In this document: piece by piece, positions 7,534 through 16,326 of the stretch
Position numbering within the stretch: the first letter of the stretch is position 1
Layout of the letters: every line of letters begins with the position of its first letter
Assembly: GCA_031275825.1 (NCBI GenBank)
Contig: JAISOH010000020.1
Coordinates: 1 to 32,131 of the forward strand
Direction of reading: 5' to 3'
DNA from: Prevotellaceae bacterium
GTDB lineage: Bacteria; Bacteroidota; Bacteroidia; Bacteroidales; UBA932
Length of the DNA stretch: 32,131 nucleotides
Notes under the pieces: model-generated
Seen by the model: only the letters and a program-made list of their open reading frames with translations
Told to the model about the DNA's origin: nothing
Databases searched by the model: none
Position numbers and translations under genes: made by a program

Positions 7534-8733
7534 TTACAATCCCAGTTTGCTTCTTATGTTTGCGGGAATTGCATTTTTATTTATTAAAATGTTCATTGTT
7601 TTATAACGGACATAATTTTCGGAAACATAAAAAAATCCTGCATATTCACTGCCATCTGTTCCCCACGAGTTTTTTACTTTGTAAAATTTTACGCCGTTTT
7701 GGTCTTTGGCAATACCTGTGATATGCATACCGTGGTCGTCGGTAGTTTCGTAATTGTCGAAAGCTTCCTGCCGCAATTCCTGAGTGATTTTGAGTTCACT
7801 GACAGGTTTGTCAAGTTTAAGAATTTCCGTTTCGCGTTGGGTTTTGCTTAAACTTTCCCATCGGTCGCGGTCTGTTCCGCTCAGGCTGTTTGCTTCCATA
7901 TCGGGTACAACCGCAACTCCCTTTCTATATTGAAATCCTTTTTCACTAACATCCGAACCCCACGCTACCGTATAGCCTTTTTCTATGCTGCTGTCAATAA
8001 TTTCTATCAATTCATCTATGGTAACATTGTAATTCTGTCCCCAGATATAATTGTCGGGAATTTCAATAATAAACGGTTTGTAAAACGGGTGATGAGTAAA
8101 AGATGTTATTCCTGTATAATCATCCATGTTTAATCCAAGCGACTGCGCAAACGATTTTGGAGTGTACGTTTTGCCTTTATACGTAAACTGTTCGGGATAA
8201 TTTCCATAATAAGCATCGAGTATTCCGTTAAATCCCTTTTTCCATGCTTTGGTAAGTTTCCGTCCTTTTATTACGGCATCCACGTATGCTTTGGTTACAA
8301 GGTCAAGTTCGCTGTGGTCATGTATTGTTCCGCCGTAATTTATTCCGCTGTAAACTTCTTCGGGAACAATTCCTGCCGTACGCAATGTTTCCATAACATC
8401 TTCAAACGAACCGCCGCCTGCAAAATTTATTGTTCCGTGCAAACGGACGTATTTGTCTGCTTTTTTTTCGTAATTGTCGCGTGCTACAAACATTTCCGAC
8501 AAGTCGTATTCGCCTTTACCCAAACGCAGCAATTCGGATTCGATAAACGACAGCGCTGAAAAACTCCAGCAGGTACCGCTGCGGCTTTGATCTTTTACAG
8601 GAGTATATTTCAGTTCTTTTACTGTTGTAAAAACATATCCTGTTGCCGGTTTTTTTTCTTCGGTTTTCTGTTCCTGCGCCAAAACGCTAAAACCGGTTAC
8701 CATTATGATGACTGTAAATAATAATTTTTTCAT
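7534..8733 (-). CDS. Exported C1-family aminopeptidase (PepC/bleomycin hydrolase-like)
   Basis: The 399-residue cysteine peptidase has a signal peptide (MKKLLFTVIIMVTGFSVLAQ), so unlike the cytosolic PepC of lactic acid bacteria it should act in the periplasm or outside. The oxyanion glutamine is Q49 and the nucleophile C55 lies in S-G-T-C-W-S-F-S-A. The catalytic histidine is probably H334 in D-D-H-G-M-H-I-T-G, and the asparagine is N355 in K-N-S-W-G-T-D-G. The papain triad is therefore intact and the enzyme is probably active on peptides from the N-terminus. It is shorter than the 440-450 residues usual for PepC, as is common for Bacteroidota homologues. It lies 60 bases after the DUF362 gene in the same direction. 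The convergent 3' side is the repeat cluster, with no clear terminator. Confidence 0.9.
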   Translation of the reverse strand: MKKLLFTVIIMVTGFSVLAQEQKTEEKKPATGYVFTTVKELKYTPVKDQSRSGTCWSFSALSFIESELLRLGKGEYDLSEMFVARDNYEKKADKYVRLHGTINFAGGGSFEDVMETLRTAGIVPEEVYSGINYGGTIHDHSELDLVTKAYVDAVIKGRKLTKAWKKGFNGILDAYYGNYPEQFTYKGKTYTPKSFAQSLGLNMDDYTGITSFTHHPFYKPFIIEIPDNYIWGQNYNVTIDELIEIIDSSIEKGYTVAWGSDVSEKGFQYRKGVAVVPDMEANSLSGTDRDRWESLSKTQRETEILKLDKPVSELKITQELRQEAFDNYETTDDHGMHITGIAKDQNGVKFYKVKNSWGTDGSEYAGFFYVSENYVRYKTMNILINKNAIPANIRSKLGL

Positions 8734-8793
8734 TTTACTTGATATTTTTGTTGTTTTGTATTTTAATATAATATAATATAATATTCTTTTGCG

Positions 8794-9906
8794 TTAAACT
8801 TCTATCAATTCATAATTAACCGTTCCCAGTCCTGTTTTTTCGGCGTGTTGTAATCCTGCAAGCCAGTTTGCGTTTGGGTGTACAAGTTTAAATTTATCTT
8901 CGCCAGTCATATCGTGTTGATGTTTTTTGTGAATGGCGCTGTAAATATTAATTGGCGCTTTTTTTACCAAATCGGCGCAAGCCATGTCAATCGCCACAGG
9001 GTCGAAAGATGCTGCGATGCCTATATCTGCCACTATTGCTACATCGTTGTGATTCCAGCAATCACATTCGGGCGAAACGTTCATTACAAAATTTACGTGA
9101 AAATTGGGTTTGCCATCCAATACCGCTTTTGAATATTCGGCAATTTTGCAGTTCATGCGTTCCGAAGTTTCATTAGTCGCAAGAACTGCCGATTCGTACT
9201 GGCAAAGCGCAACACACTGTCCGCAGCCTGTGCATTTGTGATAGTCAATTACGGCGCATTTGTCAATCAGTTTTATGGCATCGTGGGCGCAGTGTTTCAC
9301 GCAGATGCCACAGGCTTTGCATGTTTTTTTCACAATTCTGGGTTGAGATGTCGAATGAAGTTCAAGTTTTCCGCCTACGCTTGCGCTTCCCATTCCTATG
9401 TTTTTCAGCGCTCCGCCAAATCCTGCCTGTTCGTGTCCCTTGAAATGGTTCATGCTTATAAAAATGTCGGCGTCAGCGATTGCAGTACCTATTTTGGGGG
9501 CTTTGCAATATTCGCCGTCTATTTTTATTTCACGATAATCAGTTCCTTTCAGTCCATCGGCAATTATAACGCTACAGTGAGTAGCCATGGGATTAAAACC
9601 GTTTTCCATAGCTGCTTCCAAATGGTCGATAGCATTTGAGCGACCTCCTGAATACAGTGTATTTGAATCGGTAAGAAAGGGTTTGGCGCCGAGTTTTTTG
9701 AGTATTTTTATCATTCGTGCTGCGTAATTGGGGCGTATGTAGGCAAGGTTTCCGGGTTCGCCGAAGTGAATTTTTACTGCTGTAAACTGTTTTTCAAAAT
9801 TAATTTTTTCGATACCTGCTTTTTTTACAAGATTTTCCAGTTTGTCGAGCAAATTGCGGCTTGGCGTTGTGTGTAAATCGGTAAAATATACTTTTGATTT
9901 TTTCAT
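8794..9906 (-). CDS. DUF362 domain protein with two 4Fe-4S clusters
   Basis: The 370-residue protein combines an N-terminal DUF362 module (V-K-I-H-F-G-E near residue 45, F-I-S-M-N-H-F-K-G-H near 150, G-G-A-L-K-N-I-G-M-G near 164) with a bacterial ferredoxin domain. The cluster ligands are C196, C199, C202 and C206, then C225, C228, C231 and C235, in the classic C-x2-C-x2-C-x3-C spacing. A C-terminal DUF362 segment follows (C-D-C-W-N-H-N-D-V). It is a cytoplasmic iron-sulphur protein; its electron partner and reaction are unknown. The glycosidase-like gene upstream ends only 27 bases before it, which suggests cotranscription, although no functional link is obvious. Confidence 0.9.
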   Translation of the reverse strand: MKKSKVYFTDLHTTPSRNLLDKLENLVKKAGIEKINFEKQFTAVKIHFGEPGNLAYIRPNYAARMIKILKKLGAKPFLTDSNTLYSGGRSNAIDHLEAAMENGFNPMATHCSVIIADGLKGTDYREIKIDGEYCKAPKIGTAIADADIFISMNHFKGHEQAGFGGALKNIGMGSASVGGKLELHSTSQPRIVKKTCKACGICVKHCAHDAIKLIDKCAVIDYHKCTGCGQCVALCQYESAVLATNETSERMNCKIAEYSKAVLDGKPNFHVNFVMNVSPECDCWNHNDVAIVADIGIAASFDPVAIDMACADLVKKAPINIYSAIHKKHQHDMTGEDKFKLVHPNANWLAGLQHAEKTGLGTVNYELIEV

Positions 9907-9933
9907 GACGGTTGTTTTGTCTGTATAATACGG

Positions 9934-11451
9934 TTATTCTATTCTGATTAAAACGGGTTTGCTTTCATTTTGTAATTTGTCGAGAGCAGTAACGGCATAA
10001 TATATGTGATTATCCGTAATCTTAAATTCCGTTTTTTGCGTAATTGCCACAGGATATTCAAATTGTTCGGGACTGGCATATTTTGCATTAGGTTCAGGCT
10101 GCAAATACACGCAGTAGTAAACCGTTTTTTGCATTTGATCGTCTGTTGCCGGAGCGTCCCATTTCAAAAACAGACCTTCGGCGGTTTGCTCTGCGCGCGC
10201 ATTTTGTACGGCTTCGGGAGCAATGGTATCTATGCGTTTATATTTTGGCATTAAGGCAATTTTTGTCTGATAATTTTTCAAACTGTCGGTAAAGCCGTTG
10301 GGATTTCGCTGCAATGCATATCCCGACCACCACACGTTGCCGTGAATATTTTTGTTGGAGCGTACCATCTGCATTTTTTGCGGAAGCTGATTTAAAAATT
10401 CATTTTCGTTTTTGCGGCTTTTCACTTTCACCGTTTTTGAAATATCCTGTCCGATATAAAGATTTTCGCCATAATTATTTTTGCTCCACCAGTCGATTAG
10501 CGTTTCATAATCGGCTGCGGGATGACCAATATCAAAGTACAGTTGCGGAACGTTATAGTCAATCCAGCCTTTTTCTACCCAAAGTTTTATATCGGCATAC
10601 AAGTCATCATAATTTTCGCAGCCTGCGGTTGTATTTGAACCGGAAGGATCGCTCGACACATTACGCCACACGCCAAACGGACTTATTCCGAACTTCACCC
10701 ACGGCTTGATTTCTTTAATGGTTTTGCTTAATGCTTCAATCAATATGTTTACATTATTGCGCCGCCAGTCGTTTTTTTCTGCAAATCCATCCTTTTTCCC
10801 GTATTTTGCAAATGACCTGCCGTCGGGAAAATCAACAGTTATATCCTTTTCTTTTATTTTATATGGATAAAAATAATCGTCAAAATGTACGGCGTCTATG
10901 TCGTAACGTTCAACAACATCGGCAATAACTTTTAGTGTATGTTCGCGTGCTTCCGGTTCGCCGGGGTCAAAATAAATCTGTTTTCCGTATTTTACAAACA
11001 GGTAAGGCTTTTTGTAATACAAATGTTCGCCGCAAAGAGTTTCCGTATTGTTTGACGTTACGCGGTAAGGATTAAACCATGCATGCAGTTCCATTCCGCG
11101 TTTATGACATTCATCCGTCATAAACTGCAAAGGATCCCATGCGGGATGCGGCGCTGCACCCTGCGTGCCTGTAATAAATCTGCTCCACGGCTCTATGCTG
11201 CTTACATAAAAAGCATCAGCCTGAGGGCGTACCTGAAATATTACTGCATTTATTTTTGCCTTTTCAAATTCATCCAAAAGGTCTGTAAAATGCCGTTTCA
11301 TCTGGTCGGCAGTCATTTCTCTGTATTGCTGATTGCCCACAGTATGCACCCAGGCTCCGCGAAATTCGCGCTTGGGCTCGCCTGTTTGCGCACATATATT
11401 TGCAGCCGTTACGGAAATCCAAAATGTTAAAAAGATTATTTTTCTCATCAT
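9934..11451 (-). CDS. Exported family-10-like glycosyl hydrolase (GHL10/DUF187)
   Basis: The 505-residue protein has a signal peptide (M-M-R-K, a hydrophobic stretch, then N-I-C-A-Q near residue 22). The mature part starts with E-F-R-G-A-W-V-H-T-V-G-N, the first strand of the GHL10 TIM barrel, followed by N-A-V-I-F-Q-V-R-P-Q-A-D-A, E-L-H-A-W-F-N-P-Y-R and D-A-V-H-F-D-D-Y-F-Y-P. These are conserved in this family of envelope glycosidase-like proteins. Residues from about 410 form a fibronectin-III-like domain ending in a strand-rich tail. Relatives are thought to act on cell-wall or exopolysaccharide glycans, but the substrate is inferred. A -7 element lies 20 bases upstream. Start at 11451 rather than the next ATG is a minor uncertainty, since the first two codons are both methionine. 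Confidence 0.88.
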   Translation of the reverse strand: MMRKIIFLTFWISVTAANICAQTGEPKREFRGAWVHTVGNQQYREMTADQMKRHFTDLLDEFEKAKINAVIFQVRPQADAFYVSSIEPWSRFITGTQGAAPHPAWDPLQFMTDECHKRGMELHAWFNPYRVTSNNTETLCGEHLYYKKPYLFVKYGKQIYFDPGEPEAREHTLKVIADVVERYDIDAVHFDDYFYPYKIKEKDITVDFPDGRSFAKYGKKDGFAEKNDWRRNNVNILIEALSKTIKEIKPWVKFGISPFGVWRNVSSDPSGSNTTAGCENYDDLYADIKLWVEKGWIDYNVPQLYFDIGHPAADYETLIDWWSKNNYGENLYIGQDISKTVKVKSRKNENEFLNQLPQKMQMVRSNKNIHGNVWWSGYALQRNPNGFTDSLKNYQTKIALMPKYKRIDTIAPEAVQNARAEQTAEGLFLKWDAPATDDQMQKTVYYCVYLQPEPNAKYASPEQFEYPVAITQKTEFKITDNHIYYAVTALDKLQNESKPVLIRIE

Positions 11452-11470
11452 AGAATTTTTTTTTAATGTT

Positions 11471-11478
11471 CAAAGGTA
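11471..11478 (-). promoter_or_regulatory. -7 promoter element of the glycosidase-like gene
   Basis: On the minus strand this reads TACCTTTG, matching TAnnTTTG, with a predicted start of transcription near 11464. The rest of the 11452-11634 gap is AT-rich with nothing else visible. Confidence 0.5.
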
Positions 11479-11634
11479 TGGAAATTTATGTTATAAAAAA
11501 AATAATTTGCCCTTATTTTTGGTTTTGTGATAATTTACTTAGCCATCTGTTACGGATAAAAAATTGGCAAAAGCAAAAACATTAAAATTTACGGTCAGTT
11601 GTGTATAATTGTCAACTTTTTTCGTAAGGAGCGA

Positions 11635-13320
11635 CTATTTATTTATTTTAGCCCAAGTGTCTTTGAGGGTTGCCGTGCGATTGAATACGGGTTTTTCGGC
11701 AGTTGAATCTCTGTCAATGCAAAAATAGCCGACCCGTTCAAACTGCACTTTATCAAGAATTTTTAGTTTCTTCAATGCAGGTTCAATAAAAGCGGTTATT
11801 TTTTTAAACGAATCGGGGTTCAAAAAATCTTTGTAATCCTTGTCTTCGGGAATATTATCCATAAAAGGTTCGGTAAACAGGCGGTCAAACAGGCGTACTT
11901 CTGCCTGCTCCGCATGTTGAGCCGATACCCAATGAATTGTTCCCTGTACTTTGCGTCCGTCAGGCGAGTTTCCTCCGCGCGAAGCGGGGTCGTAAACGCA
12001 GTGAATTTCCGTGATTTCGCCGTTTTCATCTTTTATCACATTTGTGCATTTTATGAAATATGCGTAGCGCAGACGAACTTCACTGCCGGGCGAAAGGCGA
12101 AAGTATTTTTTCGGCGGATTTTCCATAAAATCATCTTTTTCAATATATATTATTTTAGAAAACGGTATTTCGCGTGTTCCTGCGTTTTCGTCTTCGGGAT
12201 TATTTATCGCTTTCAAAGTTTCGGTTTCATTATCGGGATAGTTTGTAATTACAACTTTCAAAGGGTTCAAAACTGCCATGTAGCGGTTTGCGCGTTTGTT
12301 CAAATCTTCGCGCAGGCACCATTCAAGCAGCGACAGGTCAATAACATTATCGCGTTTTGCAACTCCTACTTTTTCGGCAAACATGCGAATGCTTTCGGGA
12401 GTGTACCCTCTGCGGCGTATTCCGCAAATGGTTGGCATTCGCGGGTCGTCCCAACCCGAAACGTAACTGTTTTTTACCAGTTCCAGCAATTTGCGCTTGC
12501 TCATTATGGTATATGTAAGATTTAAGCGTGCAAATTCGTATTGATGCGATGGGAATATTTCAAGTTTGTCAATAAACCAGTCATAGAGCGGACGATGTAC
12601 ATCAAATTCAAGCGTACAGATGGAATGGGTTATATTTTCGATAGAATCGCATTGTCCGTGAGCGTAATCGTACATTGGATAAATACACCACTTATTGCCT
12701 GTTCGATGATGTTCGGCGTGGATTATGCGGTACAGAATGGGGTCGCGCAGCAGCATGTTAGGATGTGCCATGTCGATTTTTGCTCGCAACACTTTTACTC
12801 CATCTGCAAATTCTCCGTTTCGCATACGTTTGAACAAATCGAGGTTTTCGTCTGCGCTGCGGTTTCGATACGGGCTGTTGACGCCGGCAACGCTTACTGT
12901 TCCCCGTGTTCGACGAATTTCTTCCTGCGTCTGGTCGTCAACGTAAGCCAAGCCTTTTTTTATAAGCATCAAAGCCCACTCATACAGTTGTTCAAAATAG
13001 TCGGATGCATAAAATTCGTTTGCCCAGTTAAATCCGAGCCAGCTTACATCTTCTTTTATTGAATCTACATATTCGGTATCTTCCTTAACGGGATTTGTGT
13101 CATCAAAACGAAGATTTGTTTTGCCTCCGTATTTTTGGGCAATACCAAAATTCAGGCATATTGATTTTGCATGACCTATATGCAAATATCCGTTTGGTTC
13201 GGGCGGGAAACGAGTAAGAATACTTTTATGCTTTCCTGTCAGCAAATCGTTTTCTACAATTTCTTCAATAAAATTGAGCGTTTTAGCCTCGTTTTCATCA
13301 TATTTTACTTTACTGTTCAT
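11635..13320 (-). CDS. glnS: Glutamine-tRNA ligase
   Basis: The 561-residue class I aminoacyl-tRNA synthetase charges tRNA-Gln with glutamine. The ATP-binding HIGH motif is at residues 47-50 within [16 protein letters not shown], and the KMSKS-type loop is MSKRK at 273-277. R-F-D-D-T-N-P and the anticodon-binding beta-barrel region with S-P-G-S-E-V-R-L-R are also present. Length matches bacterial GlnRS and the gene looks intact. GlnRS in Bacteroidota implies direct charging of tRNA-Gln. It is probably a single-gene unit; a promoter candidate is at 13345-13374. Confidence 0.97.
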   Translation of the reverse strand: MNSKVKYDENEAKTLNFIEEIVENDLLTGKHKSILTRFPPEPNGYLHIGHAKSICLNFGIAQKYGGKTNLRFDDTNPVKEDTEYVDSIKEDVSWLGFNWANEFYASDYFEQLYEWALMLIKKGLAYVDDQTQEEIRRTRGTVSVAGVNSPYRNRSADENLDLFKRMRNGEFADGVKVLRAKIDMAHPNMLLRDPILYRIIHAEHHRTGNKWCIYPMYDYAHGQCDSIENITHSICTLEFDVHRPLYDWFIDKLEIFPSHQYEFARLNLTYTIMSKRKLLELVKNSYVSGWDDPRMPTICGIRRRGYTPESIRMFAEKVGVAKRDNVIDLSLLEWCLREDLNKRANRYMAVLNPLKVVITNYPDNETETLKAINNPEDENAGTREIPFSKIIYIEKDDFMENPPKKYFRLSPGSEVRLRYAYFIKCTNVIKDENGEITEIHCVYDPASRGGNSPDGRKVQGTIHWVSAQHAEQAEVRLFDRLFTEPFMDNIPEDKDYKDFLNPDSFKKITAFIEPALKKLKILDKVQFERVGYFCIDRDSTAEKPVFNRTATLKDTWAKINK

Positions 13321-13344
13321 TACGGTAATAAATTTTTTAGCCCG

Positions 13345-13374
13345 TAAAATTACAAAAAAGAAATATAATACAAA
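13345..13374 (-). promoter_or_regulatory. Promoter candidate for glnS
   Basis: On the minus strand TTTG (13371-13374) is followed after 18 bases by TAATTTTA (13345-13352), one mismatch from TAnnTTTG. A perfect TATCTTTG also occurs on the minus strand at 13608-13615, which would imply a long leader of about 280 bases. The 13375-13600 stretch is otherwise AT-rich and holds no recognisable gene. Confidence 0.35.
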
Positions 13375-13660
13375 TAATTTTTTTAATCATCTCTGAAAAT
13401 CAGTTATTTTATAAATTGAAATTTGTAAGATAAAACAATATCTTCAAATATTGATAAAAACGCAGCAGAAGGATATAAATTATTTATAATGAATATTCAA
13501 TATTTTATTTTGGCATTTCTCCGGTTCGGACATTGAGTTACCTAATTTAAATATTGCTTTCGTTTCTTAATTATTTATCAATTATTCAGGGAGGAGCCTG
13601 TTTCGAGCAAAGATACTCTTTTTTAATTGAGAATTTGTTTTGTTCACAGGTATCGGCTGA

Positions 13661-14410
13661 TTAAAGCAGGTGCAAACATGCATTATTAATTTTAACGCTG
13701 CGGTCTGTGAATATTCTGTTGAGTTCGGCGGCGCTTAACTGATTTATCATTGTTCTCAGGAAATTTAACGAGTGGCATCCGTTTACGTTAATTGTTTCCA
13801 GTTCATTGTACAGAGAATATATGCGCACTAATGACGCACAGCCTGTTACATCCAGCAGTTTTAACTTGTTGTTTCTGCAAGTAAGCCACGACAGAGATGC
13901 ACATCCTGTGGTATTTAATGAAGTCAGTTTGTTGTAGCCGCAGTCCAAGTCCGTCAGGTTAGTGCAACCGTTTACATCTAATTCTGTCAGTTCATTGGTA
14001 CTGCAATTCAGATTTCCCAGCGCCGTGCAACTGCCTACGTCTATTGAAGTCAGTTTGTTATAGCTACAGTCCAAATCCGCCAATGCCGTGCTGCCGCTTA
14101 TATTTAAAGTATTTATCTGGTTGCTGTAACATTCTGTAATAGTTAATGCCGTGCAGCCACTAATATCAAGAGACGTCAATTCACTGTCATGACAGTACAG
14201 GCGCGTTAAGGCGGTTTTGCATCCGCTTAAATCCATTCCGGCAAGTTTGTTTTGCGTTATGGCTATTATACTCAAATCGGGGCAGTTGTTGAAAGCAATT
14301 TGGCTTACTTCTCCTCTTATTCGCGTAGAAACACAGCCAAATCCTGTTTCAACAGACATATCTCCGAATTTCGTTAATCCCTGCGCCATAATCTTTACGT
14401 TATATGTCAT
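13661..14410 (-). CDS. Leucine-rich-repeat fragment of a decayed BIG2/LRR lipoprotein
   Basis: The 249-residue reading has about seven LRR units of 21 residues with the pattern C-x-x-L-x-x-L-x-C-x-x-N-x-L-x-x-L-D-V-x-G, for example D-L-D-C-S-Y-N-K-L-T-S-I-D-V-G-S. Such repeats usually form surface solenoids that bind proteins or glycans. The first methionine is not the real start: the homologous protein continues upstream through a frameshift at about 14475 into a BIG2 domain and a lipoprotein signal (see 14411-14880). The C-terminus ends abruptly after a charged R-S-V-K-I-N segment and may be truncated as well. This piece is probably not expressed as a functional protein. The LRR identity is clear. 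Confidence 0.75.
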   Translation of the reverse strand: MTYNVKIMAQGLTKFGDMSVETGFGCVSTRIRGEVSQIAFNNCPDLSIIAITQNKLAGMDLSGCKTALTRLYCHDSELTSLDISGCTALTITECYSNQINTLNISGSTALADLDCSYNKLTSIDVGSCTALGNLNCSTNELTELDVNGCTNLTDLDCGYNKLTSLNTTGCASLSWLTCRNNKLKLLDVTGCASLVRIYSLYNELETINVNGCHSLNFLRTMINQLSAAELNRIFTDRSVKINNACLHLL

Positions 14411-14880
14411 ACTGCCATCGGCGTATGTATGCGATATTTCGGCGCAACTGTTATATTCTTCATTGCCTAACCATCTCCCCAGTTAACAACAAGATGCTGC
14501 GCTGCGGCATAAATCCTCACTTCACTGCCGGTGCCCGGCTTAATTGTCAGGAATATATCATTTCTTGGTATTACTGTAACCTCGCAGGTTGCGGTTTTGT
14601 CGCCGGCTGTGGCGGTAACTGTTGCCGTGCCTTCGGCAATACCCGTAACTTCGCCTGTTGCGGCGTCAACTGTTGCAATATTTGTATTGTTGCTTGTCCA
14701 CGGTAGCGTTTTCGGGCAGCATGTTTACTGCAAGCCCGCCACAAGGTCGAGCGTAGCTGGTTCTACACGTATGCCTGTAACAGCAACTATTTCCTCATTG
14801 TCGCTGCACTACGTAAATGCGGCGCTCATCACCATCAGTGAGGCTGCCGCTGTTTTAAGAAAGTTAAATTTCATTTTCAT
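14411..14880 (-). pseudogene. 5' remnant of the BIG2/LRR lipoprotein with stops and frameshifts
   Basis: Reading from an ATG at 14880 on the minus strand gives a lipoprotein signal M-K-M-K-F-N-F-L-K-T-A-A-A-S-L-M-V-M-S-A-A-F-T, then a TAG stop at 14809-14811 exactly before C-S-D-N-E-E, where the lipobox should end. The same frame continues V-T-G-I-R-V-E-P-A-T-L-D-L-V-A-G-L and hits a TAA near 14740. After it come clear BIG2 remains (N-T-N-I-A-T-V-D, then T-G-E-V-T-G-I-A-E-G-T-A-T-V-T-A-T-A). At about 14475 the frame reaches W-G-D-G-stop, while another frame continues N-E-E-Y-N-S-C-A-E-I-S-H-T-Y-A-D-G-S-M into the LRR fragment. Adding one T (GGTTTAGGC) would restore continuity. The gene therefore carries at least three inactivating changes. 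Confidence 0.75.
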
Positions 14881-14953
14881 TATTTGTCTGTTTGTATAAA
14901 ATTTTATTGTTTTGTTTTTATTTTAACTAAAATACGAATCGTACCGGGACATG

Positions 14954-15047
14954 TTTTTCAGCCCGGCTGCATCATTCGTTTCAGACTGACTGCATCGCCC
15001 GTTTCAGAGCGGCTGAAACGGGCGATGCGGCCTTACCGAACGGTAAG
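14954..15047 (-). repeat. 23-bp spaced repeats and strong palindrome at the 3' end of the DUF4469 gene
   Basis: On the minus strand CTGAAACGGGCGATGC, CTGAAACGAATGATGC and CTGAAAAACATG start exactly 23 bases apart (at 15007, 14984 and 14961). An inverted copy at 15013-15028 pairs with 14992-15007 to give a perfect 16-base stem with a five-base loop. A second palindrome, CTTACCG-AA-CGGTAAG at 15032-15047, overlaps the stop codon. No T run follows, so it is not a standard terminator. Confidence 0.75.
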
Positions 15048-15767
15048 ATATTTGTCAAACATTGCGCTGCGAGGTTCTTTCAGCGGTGTGCTGCTTCCGC
15101 TAAACTGCGTTGTTACTTCCAGTCTGTACGTACCTGCCGCCAGTGCCGGAACCACAATCATAAGTTCGGCTGGATTGTTGATTACTACGTCCGAGGCATC
15201 TACCTTTGTGCGCTCCTGACTGTCGTGATTAACGAAATACACGCCGTTTGAATCGTTGTCGCCCGCAATTTTCAACTTGTGTCCGCTTATGCGAAGATTG
15301 CGGTTGGGTGTGATGATGTCGTTTACGCTGCCTGTTTTAATATCCGTTACCTGCGCAATGCCAAGCGACGAATCGGCTATACCCATTATCTCAATCTGTA
15401 CCGACTGCAATTCCCTGCGTAATTGCAATCCTTGCTGAAACTCAAATAAAACAGTGTGTTTTTCGGGATTAAATGTTTCGTCCGGACTGTTAAACACTCC
15501 CTTAATGTGCGTGCTTGCCATAAACCAGCCTGTGTTTATCGAAAATCCATCGCAAAGGCGGTAGCCCATTTCTTTCAGCCATAAGTTGACGGCATGTTCC
15601 ATAGCATCTGCCGAAATGTCGGCTCCGCCGCGCGCAGTCGCCGATTCGCAAATGTCTTTTACGTTCAGCGAGCGTTCCGAATTAACCCTCGCAATAAAGT
15701 CGTCAGGGTCGTTGGTAAGCGCATTGCTGTACAGATGCGCTTTGATTTTGTGTAAAATCTGTGTCAT
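15033..15767 (-). CDS. HU-like DNA-binding domain protein with C-terminal DUF4469 (Ig-like)
   Basis: The 244-residue protein has the two-part build of a Bacteroidota-specific family. The N-terminal part of about 120 residues is related to HU-like folds (Y-S-N-A-L-T-N-D-P-D-D-F-I-A-R-V near the start, then K-D-I-C-E-S-A). The C-terminal part is a DUF4469 Ig-like domain (N-D-I-I-T-P-N-R-N-L-R-I-S-G-H-K-L-K-I-A-G and a closing Y-R-L-E-V-T-T-Q-F). Members often occur singly or in paralogous sets near mobile or surface-protein genes; their function is unproven. Upstream lies a cobalamin riboswitch, about 209 bases from this start, with a hairpin between. Whether the riboswitch really controls this gene is open. 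There is no signal peptide. Confidence 0.82.
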   Translation of the reverse strand: MTQILHKIKAHLYSNALTNDPDDFIARVNSERSLNVKDICESATARGGADISADAMEHAVNLWLKEMGYRLCDGFSINTGWFMASTHIKGVFNSPDETFNPEKHTVLFEFQQGLQLRRELQSVQIEIMGIADSSLGIAQVTDIKTGSVNDIITPNRNLRISGHKLKIAGDNDSNGVYFVNHDSQERTKVDASDVVINNPAELMIVVPALAAGTYRLEVTTQFSGSSTPLKEPRSAMFDKYLTVR

Positions 15768-15798
15768 ATAAAAACTGTTTAAAATTAAAAATCTTCCA

Positions 15799-15844
15799 AA
15801 ACAGCCTTCGTATGTAAATAGAAAAATAATTTTACAGGCTGTTT
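15799..15844 (-). terminator. Hairpin between the cobalamin riboswitch and the DUF4469 gene
   Basis: On the minus strand AAACAGCCTGTAAA and its partner TTTACA plus GGCTGTTT form a two-part stem (outer arms 15799-15806 and 15837-15844) with an AT-rich loop, followed by TTTT then a T-rich stretch. It may be the riboswitch expression platform or a simple terminator. Confidence 0.45.
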
Positions 15845-15975
15845 GAATTGCAAAACCTTAAAATTACTTTCTAAAATAATGTTTGGGATAAACTTGCAAA
15901 AATGCAGAATGTATATCATCATATTTGCTATGTCTGTCTCAAGCCTTATTCCTCGAAAGCTTTAAACTATAAACA

Positions 15976-16152
15976 TTTTGGCAGGTTTTCTGACTTGCTC
16001 CATCTTTGAAACATCCTTCCCGCTCCTTCACGGAACAGTGGTTTGCGTATCGCTCAAAGACTTTTGCGGAGCTTACAGCAGCGAGTCTGTTCAGGATTTG
16101 CACCTGATTCCCTTTTCAATGCCTTTTCCGAATGGAACAGGCATCGCCAAAA
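15976..16152 (-). ncRNA. Cobalamin (adenosylcobalamin-type) riboswitch
   Basis: On the minus strand the 3' end carries the B12 box AGCAAGTCAGAAAACCTGCC (15980-15999), and the middle has GGGAATCAGGTGCAAATCC (about 16094-16112) followed by an A-C-A-G-A-C segment and C-C-A-C-T-G-T-T-C-C. These are hallmark conserved segments of the class. Stem P1 is visible: TTTTGGC at the 5' end (16146-16152) pairs with GCCAAAA at the 3' end (15976-15982). A -7 element sits directly upstream. The next gene on this strand is the DUF4469 gene, not btuB or another B12 transport or synthesis gene. Identification rests on conserved segments read by eye. Confidence 0.88.
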
Positions 16153-16158
16153 TTTGTG

Positions 16159-16166
16159 CAAAAGTA
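16159..16166 (-). promoter_or_regulatory. -7 promoter element of the cobalamin riboswitch
   Basis: On the minus strand this reads TACTTTTG, matching TAnnTTTG. The predicted start of transcription near 16152 coincides with the first base of riboswitch stem P1, which supports both calls. Confidence 0.6.
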
Positions 16167-16326
16167 ATAAAAATTTTAATGTATAATAAATATGCGCACA
16201 TTTTTTAATAAAGTTAAAAGGATTGTTTGCACGGATGCCAACAGTTAATGATAATACAAAACAGCAAACCGTCAAACGTTAATTTACAGATGAGGTTAAA
16301 TAAACATGCAGGTTTTCAAAAATTGC

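Noticed and set aside
14404-14899. Plus-strand ORFs opposite the BIG2 remnant
   Set aside because: The minus strand has recognisable BIG2 and lipoprotein sequence; the plus frames are shadows.
15785-15922. 45-residue minus-strand ORF between riboswitch and DUF4469 gene
   Set aside because: It has no recognisable features and runs through the hairpin; it is probably chance.
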